From Mucilaginibacter gotjawali (lineage in GTDB: Bacteria; Bacteroidota; Bacteroidia; Sphingobacteriales; Sphingobacteriaceae): a stretch of DNA of 64,000 nucleotides. The stretch covers positions 310,001-374,000 of the forward strand of contig NZ_AP017313.1 in the NCBI RefSeq assembly GCF_002355435.1, written 5' to 3'. The position numbers were made by a program, and so were the translations under genes. How positions within the stretch are numbered: position 1 is the stretch's first letter; the number at the start of each line of letters is the position of its first letter. Positions 31,500-39,276 of the stretch are shown here, one piece after another. The notes below the pieces were generated by a model, which was not told the DNA's origin, searched no databases, and saw nothing but the letters and a program-made list of their open reading frames with translations.

Positions 31500-32093
31500 C
31501 TATAATGAACTACCTCTAAACTCTTTTACAATAAATAAGCTTGTGGAATTTTCATTTATAACTTCTCTCAAGAGTTCTTTATTTATACTTAATAAATCAA
31601 TACTGGACCGACCATAAATTTTCATTATAAATGATAATTCACCATGTGAAATATCCAAATTTTTATAATAAACCCCCTCTTTATTAAATATAGCGGATGG
31701 GTATGAGATTAAATCCCTGGAAAATTTTAGCAAATCATCGTTTGTAAAAATTAAAGCACCCCTAAATGCTTTCGGAATATTATTTTGTTTGAATAGGGCT
31801 CGTAAAGCGGTTAAATTATCCTCGTCATTTGGAAACCAATTCAAGTCTTTATCGTCGTGATTTACAGTCCAGGATGAACCATTATCAAGTTTTAATACTA
31901 CATTCTTAAATAAACCTTCATAAGCGTCAACAAACGCTGTTAACCCGGGTACCTTTCCTTGATAAGCGCCGGGTAATTGAATTGAAACTCCATTCCATTC
32001 GGTAGGTAAATCACAATCATCATCCCAAAATTGAAGGTAAAGCCGTCTATTGTAAGGAAGTACTTTTTTAACGCTCTTATTAAATTCTATCAT
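31500..32093 (-). CDS. Hypothetical protein, AT-rich
   Basis: 197 aa, no signal peptide or membrane helix. The N-terminus (MIEFNKSVKKVLPYNRRLYLQFWDDDCDLPTEW) is rich in acidic and aromatic residues. A central stretch, LDNGSSWTVNHDDKDLNWFPNDED, and a C-terminal helix rich in Ser and Asn follow. I do not recognise the family. With the SUKH gene 251 bp upstream on the same strand and similar base composition, it could be an immunity-type or toxin-cluster remnant protein; this rests on context only. The 251-bp gap 32094-32344 between them shows nothing coding. Confidence 0.7.
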   Translation of the reverse strand: MIEFNKSVKKVLPYNRRLYLQFWDDDCDLPTEWNGVSIQLPGAYQGKVPGLTAFVDAYEGLFKNVVLKLDNGSSWTVNHDDKDLNWFPNDEDNLTALRALFKQNNIPKAFRGALIFTNDDLLKFSRDLISYPSAIFNKEGVYYKNLDISHGELSFIMKIYGRSSIDLLSINKELLREVINENSTSLFIVKEFRGSSL

Positions 32094-32344
32094 AACGGCA
32101 TCTTATTTGCATTTAAAAAACACTGAACCAGTAGGGGACGTTTGTCAGGCGACAATAATGGACAGGCGGCCAATTACTTTTTGTGTAAACCCGCAATTTT
32201 ATTAAGCATCTGATTGTCAATTAAATAATATCAAATAATCTGAGAAAGTGTGAACCTTTTGTAAACCCTGATTGCTTGTTTGCTTGTTTATGCCGTCAAG
32301 CTTCGTCTTTCTAACAATCTGTTCGTAATTCCGGTACAAGCGGG

Positions 32345-32785
32345 TTAATCAATCAGATTTTCAATAAAATCATTAAAAGAAATAGATAACTGAGTGAAAT
32401 AATTTTCAAATATTTCAGCATCGTAATGGTGCATATCACAAAAGAATATTGCATTATACTTGTCAGGTAATGTCGAAATACAAAAAAAATCCCCTCCATC
32501 ATCTGACGCAAACGGTAAGAAACCTACTGGCAATATCTGCTCGATAACAAATAAATCCATGTAGGCTTCTTCTAACTGGGTAAATCCCTTATATCGAATA
32601 GAGAAAAAATGGTTTATTCTTGTTTTGACTCCATCAGGCCACAGATAATTTCTATTAACGGGATACCCTCCGTTGTATTTGACATAATGATCTCTGAAAT
32701 TTGGGGTAAACGAAACCCCTAATTGATTTTCTACTTCTTTTAGTTCTTCATAAGTCAACTTTTTGCTTAATTGCAAAAATTTCAT
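32345..32785 (-). CDS. SMI1/KNR4 (SUKH) family protein
   Basis: 146 aa. The SUKH fold signature is visible: an N-terminal helix TYEELKEVENQLGVSFTPNF, then DHYVKYNGGYPVNRN, a middle strand ILPVGFLPFASDDGGDFFCI, and a C-terminal helix SFNDFIENLID. SUKH proteins are common immunity proteins for polymorphic and contact-dependent toxins, though many have no assigned role. No toxin gene with RHS, YD or PAAR features is in the window, so this is an orphan. The composition is AT-rich compared with the flanks. Confidence 0.85.
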   Translation of the reverse strand: MKFLQLSKKLTYEELKEVENQLGVSFTPNFRDHYVKYNGGYPVNRNYLWPDGVKTRINHFFSIRYKGFTQLEEAYMDLFVIEQILPVGFLPFASDDGGDFFCISTLPDKYNAIFFCDMHHYDAEIFENYFTQLSISFNDFIENLID

Positions 32786-32849
32786 ATATCAACGTTAATT
32801 CCGCATTCGCCTCTCCGCATTCCGCAATTAAATAAATCCGAACCCACGC

Positions 32850-33713
32850 CTAATGCACATTCCCGAACCCGAATTCTTTATAAGTATTAGGCATTTCGTC
32901 TGAACTGCTGAAGGGGAAGGTGTAGGTGGTCCACCAGCTAACATAATCGGCATCTTTGTCGCCGGTAGGTTCCACATGCACACTGCGCAGCATATAAATG
33001 CCCTCGCGGCTCATGGTGATGGATATTTCGCCCTTATTATCGGTGGTATAGGTTTGGGTATAAACATTGCCGCCAAGCGATTTGATATAAAGCGCTACCA
33101 CTTCGCCTTTTGCCGGTTTGCCGCTGAATAAAAGCTGGGCCACCATATCATCGCCATATTGCTTTTTGTAAGGATTGTCTTTTAAAACAATTTCGCTGGC
33201 TTCGCCAAGTACTTTTTCGTAGTCGCTGCCATCATGGTTATCAACGGAAAATAATGTTTTTATATACCGTGCATGTTTTTCCTTTACACGGAACTGGGTG
33301 CCATTTTTTATCTTGTCGGCCAGCTTATCATTACCCAATTGGGTTAAAAAATCGGCATAATTATCGCGCGAATAATTGCTGTGATCAACCCCGGTAGTGA
33401 TGGACACCAGGGACTGCCCGCTGGTTTCCATGGGGAAATCCTTCAGTAATATCGAAGTGTCTTTGGCAAGACTGGTAAGATCCGTTTTCTTTTTGCCCGA
33501 ATAAAGCACAAAGGAGATGATCTTTGCGGTTTGCGGGGCAACTTCATTCTGCTTTAAAAATAAATCACCCTCTAACAGGTGGAGGTTAAGTTTATCGCCC
33601 TTATGCAGAAAAAAGTTCTCGGGCAGCAGGAAATAATCGTGGGTAGTTGCCGCAAGGCCTATGGCCGCGGCCAGGATCAGCAGGATGAGGGGTATCTTTC
33701 GTTTATAGTTCAT
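32850..33713 (-). CDS. DUF4198-like exported protein
   Basis: 287 aa with an N-terminal signal or anchor (IPLILLILAAAIGLAATTHDYFLLPENFFLHKGD). HDYFLLP...GD.L..HLLEGD is the characteristic opening of DUF4198, a family related to periplasmic components of metal uptake systems. The C-terminal half has a second beta domain (GKPAKGEVVALYIKSLGGN, GEISITMSREGIYMLRSVHVEP), like a carboxypeptidase-regulatory Ig-type fold. Probably periplasmic; substrate unknown. No transporter genes lie next to it. Confidence 0.75.
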   Translation of the reverse strand: MNYKRKIPLILLILAAAIGLAATTHDYFLLPENFFLHKGDKLNLHLLEGDLFLKQNEVAPQTAKIISFVLYSGKKKTDLTSLAKDTSILLKDFPMETSGQSLVSITTGVDHSNYSRDNYADFLTQLGNDKLADKIKNGTQFRVKEKHARYIKTLFSVDNHDGSDYEKVLGEASEIVLKDNPYKKQYGDDMVAQLLFSGKPAKGEVVALYIKSLGGNVYTQTYTTDNKGEISITMSREGIYMLRSVHVEPTGDKDADYVSWWTTYTFPFSSSDEMPNTYKEFGFGNVH

Positions 33714-33903
33714 TAGTTCACAGGTTCATTTGTTCATTGGTGCATCGCGGATTAACCGTTTAGCTCAACGAACTATTATCACCGCAATTTATCATTTTGT
33801 TTAATAGCAATGAAGCATGTGATAAACAAATTACTTTTAAACCATCTCTATCAAACTTTTCACCAATGAACTAATGAACTAATGAACCAATAAACAAATT
33901 CCG
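33714..33903. repeat. Word-type inverted repeat (GTTCATTAGTTCA / TGAACTAATGAAC)
   Basis: AGTTCATTAGTTCACAGGTT and CATTTGTTCATTGGTGCATC face ACCAATGAACTAATGAAC and TAATGAACCAATAAAC across the divergent gap between the DUF4198 and E1 genes. Because the gap is divergent, a terminator role is excluded for this copy. Confidence 0.55.
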
Positions 33904-33911
33904 TAGTTTTG
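33904..33911 (+). promoter_or_regulatory. -7 element of the E1 gene (near-leaderless)
   Basis: TAGTTTTG fits TAnnTTTG and ends 4 nt before the ATG at 33916, so transcription would begin at or next to the start codon. No clear -33 box is seen. Confidence 0.4.
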
Positions 33912-33915
33912 CCGG

Positions 33916-35892
33916 ATGATTTTCGACAGGAAAAACCTGACAAATAACCAGCTGATAGATTTTTATTCGAAGTTGCTGTGGCCGCGCATGATCGAAGAGA
34001 AAATGCTGATCCTGTTACGGCAGGGGCGCATCGGTAAATGGTTTTCGGGGATAGGGCAGGAGGCCATTGCCATTGGCAGTACCCTTGCCATGAACAGTGA
34101 TGAATACATCCTGCCAATGCACCGCAACCTTGGCGTGTTTACCGCGCGCGAGATCCCGCTTTCGCGGCTGATGGCGCAATGGCAGGGCAAGGCCTCCGGT
34201 TTTACAAAAGGGCGCGACAGGTCGTTTCATTTTGGCACGCAGGAATATAAGATCATCGGGATGATCTCGCACCTTGGCCCGCAGATGGCCCTGGCTGATG
34301 GTATTGCACTGGCTGATGTGTTGAGCAAACGCAGCCGGGCCACCCTGGTTTTTACCGGCGAAGGCGCCACCAGCGAGGGAGATTTCCACGAGGCGTTAAA
34401 TATAGCTGCGGTATGGAACCTGCCGGTGATTTTTTTGATAGAGAATAATGGTTACGGGCTAAGCACGCCCGTGAGCGAACAATATAAAGCCAGGCAACTG
34501 GTTGACAAAGCGATAGGCTACGGCATGGAAGGCCGCCGCATTGACGGCAATAATTTGCTGGAAGTTTACCATACCATCAGTGAATTAGCCACTGGCATGC
34601 GCACCAAACCACGCCCGGTATTGGTGGAGTGTATGACCTTCAGGATGCGGGGGCATGAAGAAGCATCAGGCACCAAATATGTGCCGCAGTATTTATTTGA
34701 TTTTTGGAAAGAGAAAGATCCGCTGGCCAACTTTGAAAAGTATTTGATAGATGAACATGTACTTCGCCCCGAATGGCTGCCGCAGATGCGCGCAGAGTTT
34801 ACGACCCTGATCGATTCGGAAATTGAAAAAGCATTCAGTGAGCCCGACATTATCCCCAATGCGGAAACAGAGGTTGCTGATATGTACAAAGCGCACAACC
34901 TTCCAACATTCCAACCTTCCAACCTTCCAACAAAAAAAAGATACATCGACGCCATCAGCGATGGCCTGCGTCAAAGCATGCTCAAATTTGAACACCTGGT
35001 GATCATGGGCCAGGATATTGCCGAATATGGCGGCGCTTTTAAAATAACGCAGGGTTTTGTGGAAGAGTTTGGTAAAGACAGGGTGCGAAACACCCCCATT
35101 TGCGAATCGGGTATTGTAGGCGCCGCCATGGGGCTGGCTTTAAACGGCTACAAAGCGGTAATGGAGATGCAGTTTGCCGATTTTGTTACCAGCGGTTTCA
35201 ACCAGGTAGTAAACAATCTGGCCAAAACACATTACCGATGGGAGCAGGCAGTTGACGTGGTGATCAGGATGCCGGCAGGCGCCGGGACAGGCGCAGGACC
35301 GTTCCATTCGCAAAGCAACGAAGCCTGGTTTACTAAAACACCGGGATTAAAAGTAGTATACCCTGCTTTTCCTGACGATGCCAAGGGCCTGCTGATGGCT
35401 GCCATTGACGATCCCAACCCGGTAATGTATTTTGAGCATAAATACCTCTACCGCAGCAACACCGGCGAAGTGCCCGACGGCGATTATTATGTAGAAATAG
35501 GTAAAGCAAAGATCATACAGGCAGGGAACAAAGCCAGCATCATTACTTTTGGCCTGGGCGTGCACTGGGCGATAGCATATGCGGCCAAACACCCTGATCT
35601 CTCGCTGGAGATCATCGACCTGCGCAGCCTGCAGCCATGGGATAAAGAAGCAGTAGAGCAAAGCGCAAAAAAGACCGGCCGCGTTTTGATTTTGCATGAA
35701 GATACCTTAACCAATGGTTTCGGAGGTGAAATAGCCGCTCATATTGCCGAACATTGTTTTATACACCTTGATGCTCCTGTGATGCGTTGCGCCAGCCTGG
35801 ATACTGCTATCCCGATGAATAAGGCGCTTGAAGATCAGTTTTTGGCCAAAGCAAGGCTGGAAGAGACCATGGAACGGTTATTGAACTATTAG
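33916..35892 (+). CDS. 2-oxoacid dehydrogenase E1, fused alpha and beta subunits
   Basis: 658 aa. Residues 1-325 are the E1-alpha thiamine-diphosphate domain (GIGQEAIAIGSTLA, and the TPP motif GEGATSEGDFHEALNIAAVW...NNGYGLSTP). Residues about 343-658 are the E1-beta part (GQDIAEYGGAFKITQGF, MEMQFADFVTSGFNQVVNN, RMPAGAGTGAGPFHSQS). The enzyme decarboxylates a 2-oxoacid and acylates the lipoyl E2; substrate likely branched-chain 2-oxoacids or pyruvate. E2 and E3 are not nearby. The linker (NLPTFQPSNLPT) is encoded by repeated CCTTCCAAC words. Fused E1 proteins are known in Bacteroidota. Confidence 0.92.
   Translation: MIFDRKNLTNNQLIDFYSKLLWPRMIEEKMLILLRQGRIGKWFSGIGQEAIAIGSTLAMNSDEYILPMHRNLGVFTAREIPLSRLMAQWQGKASGFTKGRDRSFHFGTQEYKIIGMISHLGPQMALADGIALADVLSKRSRATLVFTGEGATSEGDFHEALNIAAVWNLPVIFLIENNGYGLSTPVSEQYKARQLVDKAIGYGMEGRRIDGNNLLEVYHTISELATGMRTKPRPVLVECMTFRMRGHEEASGTKYVPQYLFDFWKEKDPLANFEKYLIDEHVLRPEWLPQMRAEFTTLIDSEIEKAFSEPDIIPNAETEVADMYKAHNLPTFQPSNLPTKKRYIDAISDGLRQSMLKFEHLVIMGQDIAEYGGAFKITQGFVEEFGKDRVRNTPICESGIVGAAMGLALNGYKAVMEMQFADFVTSGFNQVVNNLAKTHYRWEQAVDVVIRMPAGAGTGAGPFHSQSNEAWFTKTPGLKVVYPAFPDDAKGLLMAAIDDPNPVMYFEHKYLYRSNTGEVPDGDYYVEIGKAKIIQAGNKASIITFGLGVHWAIAYAAKHPDLSLEIIDLRSLQPWDKEAVEQSAKKTGRVLILHEDTLTNGFGGEIAAHIAEHCFIHLDAPVMRCASLDTAIPMNKALEDQFLAKARLEETMERLLNY
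34897..34932 (+). repeat. In-frame CCTTCCAAC word run at the E1 fusion junction
   Basis: AACCTTCCAACATTCCAACC is followed by TTCCAACCTTCCAACA. This has the style of the intergenic word runs, yet here it is translated as the linker between the E1-alpha and E1-beta halves. Confidence 0.75.
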
Positions 35893-35898
35893 TATTAA

Positions 35899-36444
35899 AT
35901 GAAAAACCCGTCTCCCGAAATTTTAAAAATTGCAGTAGTGGGCCCTGAGTCGACAGGGAAATCAACCATGTCATCCTATCTTGCAAAATACTATAATACC
36001 ATTTGGGTGCCGGAGTTTGCACGTGAATATTGCGAGAAACTAACCCAACCACCTACCTGGCAGGACGAAGTAAACATGTTTTACGGACAGGTTGCGCTTG
36101 AAGATGAATTGTTGCCGCAGGCAAGCCGGTTGCTGATTTGCGACACCACATTTATCACTGTAAAAATTTGGAGCGAATATACGTTTGGAAAATCGCCGCA
36201 GGAAGTGCTGGATGAACTGCCTAAACGCACCTATGACCTTTACCTTCTTTTAAACATCGACCTGCCCTGGGAAGAAGACCCGTTACGGGACTTCCCCCAT
36301 CTGCGCGGGCATTTTATGGAGGTTTGGCATAAAGAATTGGATGAGCTGAACGCGAATTATAAAGTGATATCCGGAACCGGGTTTGAAAGGCATAATAACG
36401 CCGTAAAGGTTATAAACGAGTTTCTGATTTCGGATCTGAAATAG
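35899..36444 (+). CDS. NadR-like AAA ATPase / ribosylnicotinamide kinase-type protein
   Basis: 181 aa. A P-loop (VVGPESTGKSTMSSYLA, residues 13-29), a Walker-B-like LLICDTTFITVKIWSEYTFG, and YDLYLLLNIDLPWEEDPLRD match the kinase domain of NadR, which phosphorylates nicotinamide riboside. The N-terminal HTH and NMN adenylyltransferase parts of E. coli NadR are missing, so this is a kinase-only form. It starts 6 bp after the E1 gene and is probably cotranscribed. No PnuC transporter is in the window. Confidence 0.85.
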   Translation: MKNPSPEILKIAVVGPESTGKSTMSSYLAKYYNTIWVPEFAREYCEKLTQPPTWQDEVNMFYGQVALEDELLPQASRLLICDTTFITVKIWSEYTFGKSPQEVLDELPKRTYDLYLLLNIDLPWEEDPLRDFPHLRGHFMEVWHKELDELNANYKVISGTGFERHNNAVKVINEFLISDLK

Positions 36445-36519
36445 GATACTACTAGGAAAAGTGTCAGTTATTTGAAGCTGTTTAAAAACGGTTTTGAGAA
36501 ACTAACATAGGCAAAAGTC

Positions 36520-36666
36520 CATTGCCGTTGGCTTCAGCCAACGGAATGTTTGAATTGCGTGTGTTGGCTTTAGCCAAATTGCCGGTGTAATTGGCTGCTA
36601 ATGCATTTGGCTAAAGCCGAAAATGTTCAGTTTATCAGATTCCGTTGCCTGAAGCCAACGGCAATG
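36520..36666. mobile_element. MITE/REP-like nested palindrome
   Basis: Outer 27-bp arms at 36520-36546 and 36640-36666 match at 26 positions (core CCGTTGGCTTCAGCCAACGG, itself palindromic). Inner arms TTGGCTTTAGCCAAAT and ATTTGGCTAAAGCCGA lie between them. There is no coding capacity. It fills the middle of the 344-bp gap 36445-36788, which shows no gene. A non-autonomous palindromic element or REP-type unit is the best reading. Confidence 0.6.
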
Positions 36667-36788
36667 ATGAATTTAAGTTATTTTTATACAGCGTCTTGCT
36701 ATAAATTAAATAAATCCGCAATCGAACATCCGAATTCCGAAATTCTCTACCTTCATGCAACGTTGTAAAAAACCTTGCGTCATATAAC

Positions 36789-37367
36789 ATGCAAGCTGAT
36801 CAAACTTTGGAAGCCGTATATATCGACAAACATTATCAACTGGTGGTGGAGTGCAAACAGGGCAGTAAAAAAGCCTGTTATGAACTGTACCGTTTATATT
36901 CAAAAGCGATGTTGAACGTCGCCTTCAGGATAGTGGGTAATATTGCCGAAGCGGAAGACGTGTTGCAGGAAGCTTTTTTGGATGCTTTCGGTAAGGTGAA
37001 AGATTTCAGGCAGGACACTACTTTCGGCTTATGGCTGAAACAAATTGTAGTAAACCGGTCCATCAACCTGTTGCGCAAACGAAGGCTGGACTTGATCGAA
37101 TTGGAAGGCGAGCAGATAGAGAATATAGCCGATGAGGTTGCTGAAGACGACGAAGAAGTAAAGTACAAGGCGGCACAGGTTAAAGAGGCTATAAAAGAAT
37201 TGCCTGATGGCTACAGGTTAGTGATATCACTTTACCTGCTGGAGGGATATGATCATGAAGAAATTGGACAAATACTAAATATATCAGAAAATACCTCGAG
37301 AACACAGTTTTTGAGAGCAAAAAGAAAACTGGTAGAGATTTTAAATAAAAGGGGGATACCATCATGA
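36789..37367 (+). CDS. ECF-type RNA polymerase sigma factor
   Basis: 192 aa. The sigma-2 region is ACYELYRLYSKAMLNVAFRIVGNIAEAEDVLQEAFLDAF with the aromatic FGLWLKQIVVNRSINLLRKRR. An acidic linker (ENIADEVAEDDEEV) precedes sigma-4 (LPDGYRLVISLYLLEGYDHEEIGQILNISENTSRTQ). It directs RNA polymerase to a small regulon. It overlaps the next gene by 4 bp (ATGA type), which ties it to a membrane protein that is probably its anti-sigma factor. TACCTTCA at 36747-36754 is a weak -7 candidate. Confidence 0.92.
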   Translation: MQADQTLEAVYIDKHYQLVVECKQGSKKACYELYRLYSKAMLNVAFRIVGNIAEAEDVLQEAFLDAFGKVKDFRQDTTFGLWLKQIVVNRSINLLRKRRLDLIELEGEQIENIADEVAEDDEEVKYKAAQVKEAIKELPDGYRLVISLYLLEGYDHEEIGQILNISENTSRTQFLRAKRKLVEILNKRGIPS

Positions 37368-37927
37368 GCAAAGGATTGGAAGATTTAATACAGAGTAAAA
37401 GGGAGGAGTTTGACGACCTGGAACCATCTGCAGATCTGTGGGGGAGAATTGAAAAGCAGTTGCCACCTCAATATACTGAACAACAAAAACGCGAAGCGAA
37501 AACGTTTTCGCTTGGCTTTGTGCTGCGCGTTGCAGCAACAGTGATCGTTGTAATGGGCATATCATTCGCGCTGTATTTGCACAACAGCCACAGGAATGGC
37601 GTCGACCTGGCAGCGATAAATCCTGAATATGCCCAGCAGCAGGTACACTATACTTCACTTATAGAATCAAAGCGTACCGAATTAAAATCTATTGAAAAAA
37701 CAGATCCGGAATTGTATAAGGAGTTTAACTCCGAAATAAGCAAAATGGATTCGACCTATAAACAATTAAAAAGCGAATTGCCCGCCAGTCCTAACCAGGA
37801 GCAGGTTTTATTAGCCATGATCCGCAACCTGGAAATACAAACACAGGTGCTTAACAGGCAATTACAGGTGATTGAGCAGTTCAATCAAATAAAAAAGGAA
37901 CAAAAAAATGAGAGTAAAGATATTTAA
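37364..37927 (+). CDS. Predicted membrane anti-sigma-type protein
   Basis: 187 aa. The cytoplasmic part (residues 1-45; LIQSKREEFDDLEPSADLWGRIEKQL) contains the Leu/Asp/Trp pattern often seen in Bacteroidota anti-sigma partners. One membrane helix follows (FVLRVAATVIVVMGISFALYL). The periplasmic part is largely helical, likely coiled coil (ESKRTELKSIEKTDPELYKEF, NLEIQTQVLNRQLQVIEQFNQIKK). Overlap by 4 bp with the sigma gene and by 20 bp with the next gene indicates one operon. Anti-sigma function is inferred from the context. Confidence 0.75.
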   Translation: MSKGLEDLIQSKREEFDDLEPSADLWGRIEKQLPPQYTEQQKREAKTFSLGFVLRVAATVIVVMGISFALYLHNSHRNGVDLAAINPEYAQQQVHYTSLIESKRTELKSIEKTDPELYKEFNSEISKMDSTYKQLKSELPASPNQEQVLLAMIRNLEIQTQVLNRQLQVIEQFNQIKKEQKNESKDI

Positions 37928-39179
37928 AGTTTCTATGCTGCCGGTTATTGCATTTTTAGCTATTAATACCGCCGGTTTTGCACAGGATATTTCGGTTTCA
38001 GTAAGTACCTCTTCCCCATCGGAGGTATCTGTTAATGCAAAGGTTAAGACTAAAAGAATCAAGGCAAAAATCAATAAGCTTAACAACGACCTTGAGTTGA
38101 GCTTAGATAATTTAGCCGCGAATATTACTGAAACCATAAATGATATTGCGCCGAAAGTTGTATCGGAAGTAACCAATATGGCCTCAAATATTGTGGTGGA
38201 AGTGAATGATGATAGCAACAACGATATTGCATACAATGGTGATGAAAAAGGATCGGTAATCGAAAAGTTTAAAAGCTATAGTAAAAGCTACCCGTTGGAT
38301 GGCAACGACCGGATCAGATTGAGTAACCAATATGGAAAAATAGTGGTAAACACATGGGACAGGCACGAAATTAAGGTAGATGTACAGATAAAAGCCGTGG
38401 CGCAAAGTGATGATGAAGCCCGGAAACTTTTAGATGGCGTTCAGATCCTGGATAATAAAGATGGCGACCAGGTGTCGTTTAAAACCCAGATTGAGCGCAA
38501 TAACAGTTCGTGGAAAATATGGAACTGGGGCGGAAATAACGGAAAGCACAAAGTGGAAATTAATTACACCGTTTATATGCCTGCAAAAACTGATCTCAGT
38601 GTGGAAGATAGCTATGGCTCCATACAGTTGCCTGATCTTTCCGGAAAAGTAAGGATCAATTGCTCCTACGGCAGTGTATTGGCCCAAAACCTGAGTAACC
38701 CGGCTAACGAAATTGAAGGCAGCTACGGCAGCCTGAAGGCGGGCAATATCAACGGCGCGCGCCTTGATTATTCGTACGGAAGTGCCGAGATCGAAGAAAT
38801 CAATAACCTGAAAGCGGACCTGAGCTACGGCTCATTTAAATTAGGGAAGTTAAATGGCACAGCATCAATAGACTTGTCGTATGTCGGCGGATTTAAGATA
38901 GATGAGATCTCCAATTCATTTAACAAGCTGAATATTGATGCTTCTTATTCAAGTGTAGCGCTTGGTGTGCCTGCCAATGATAACTTTAATTTTGATATTA
39001 CTACCTCCTACGGCGGCTTTAGTTATGATGACGAAAAGGTAGCCATCACCAGTAAAACTCCGGCCGATGGCAGCAGGCACGAAAGTTCAACCAAAAACTA
39101 TAAGGGCCATTTTGGAAAAGGCGGGTCTGAAGCCCAAATCAATATCCATACCAGTTATGGGAGTGTGAATTTTAAATGA
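37908..39179 (+). CDS. Exported DUF4097-like beta-repeat protein (SYGS repeats)
   Basis: 423 aa. A signal peptide (VSMLPVIAFLAINTAGFAQ) precedes a helical region (residues about 30-110), then a right-handed beta-solenoid-like part with a recurring SYG[SG] motif (EDSYGSIQLPDLSGKV, CSYGSVLAQNL, GSYGSLKAGNI, YSYGSAEIEEI, LSYGSFKLGKL, TSYGGFSY, TSYGSVNF). The pattern fits DUF4097-type putative adhesins. It is the last gene of the sigma/anti-sigma operon, so it is likely a cell-envelope protein whose level or state feeds into this regulon. The molecular role is unknown. Confidence 0.8.
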   Translation: MRVKIFKVSMLPVIAFLAINTAGFAQDISVSVSTSSPSEVSVNAKVKTKRIKAKINKLNNDLELSLDNLAANITETINDIAPKVVSEVTNMASNIVVEVNDDSNNDIAYNGDEKGSVIEKFKSYSKSYPLDGNDRIRLSNQYGKIVVNTWDRHEIKVDVQIKAVAQSDDEARKLLDGVQILDNKDGDQVSFKTQIERNNSSWKIWNWGGNNGKHKVEINYTVYMPAKTDLSVEDSYGSIQLPDLSGKVRINCSYGSVLAQNLSNPANEIEGSYGSLKAGNINGARLDYSYGSAEIEEINNLKADLSYGSFKLGKLNGTASIDLSYVGGFKIDEISNSFNKLNIDASYSSVALGVPANDNFNFDITTSYGGFSYDDEKVAITSKTPADGSRHESSTKNYKGHFGKGGSEAQINIHTSYGSVNFK

Positions 39180-39276
39180 TTTGACACGAATAAGTTCGAA
39201 TTATGCGAATTTAGGAACGGAAATGTTTGCGGAGTTTGGAGACATCTGACCGTACCCGTTACATTTCGCTTTTCCC

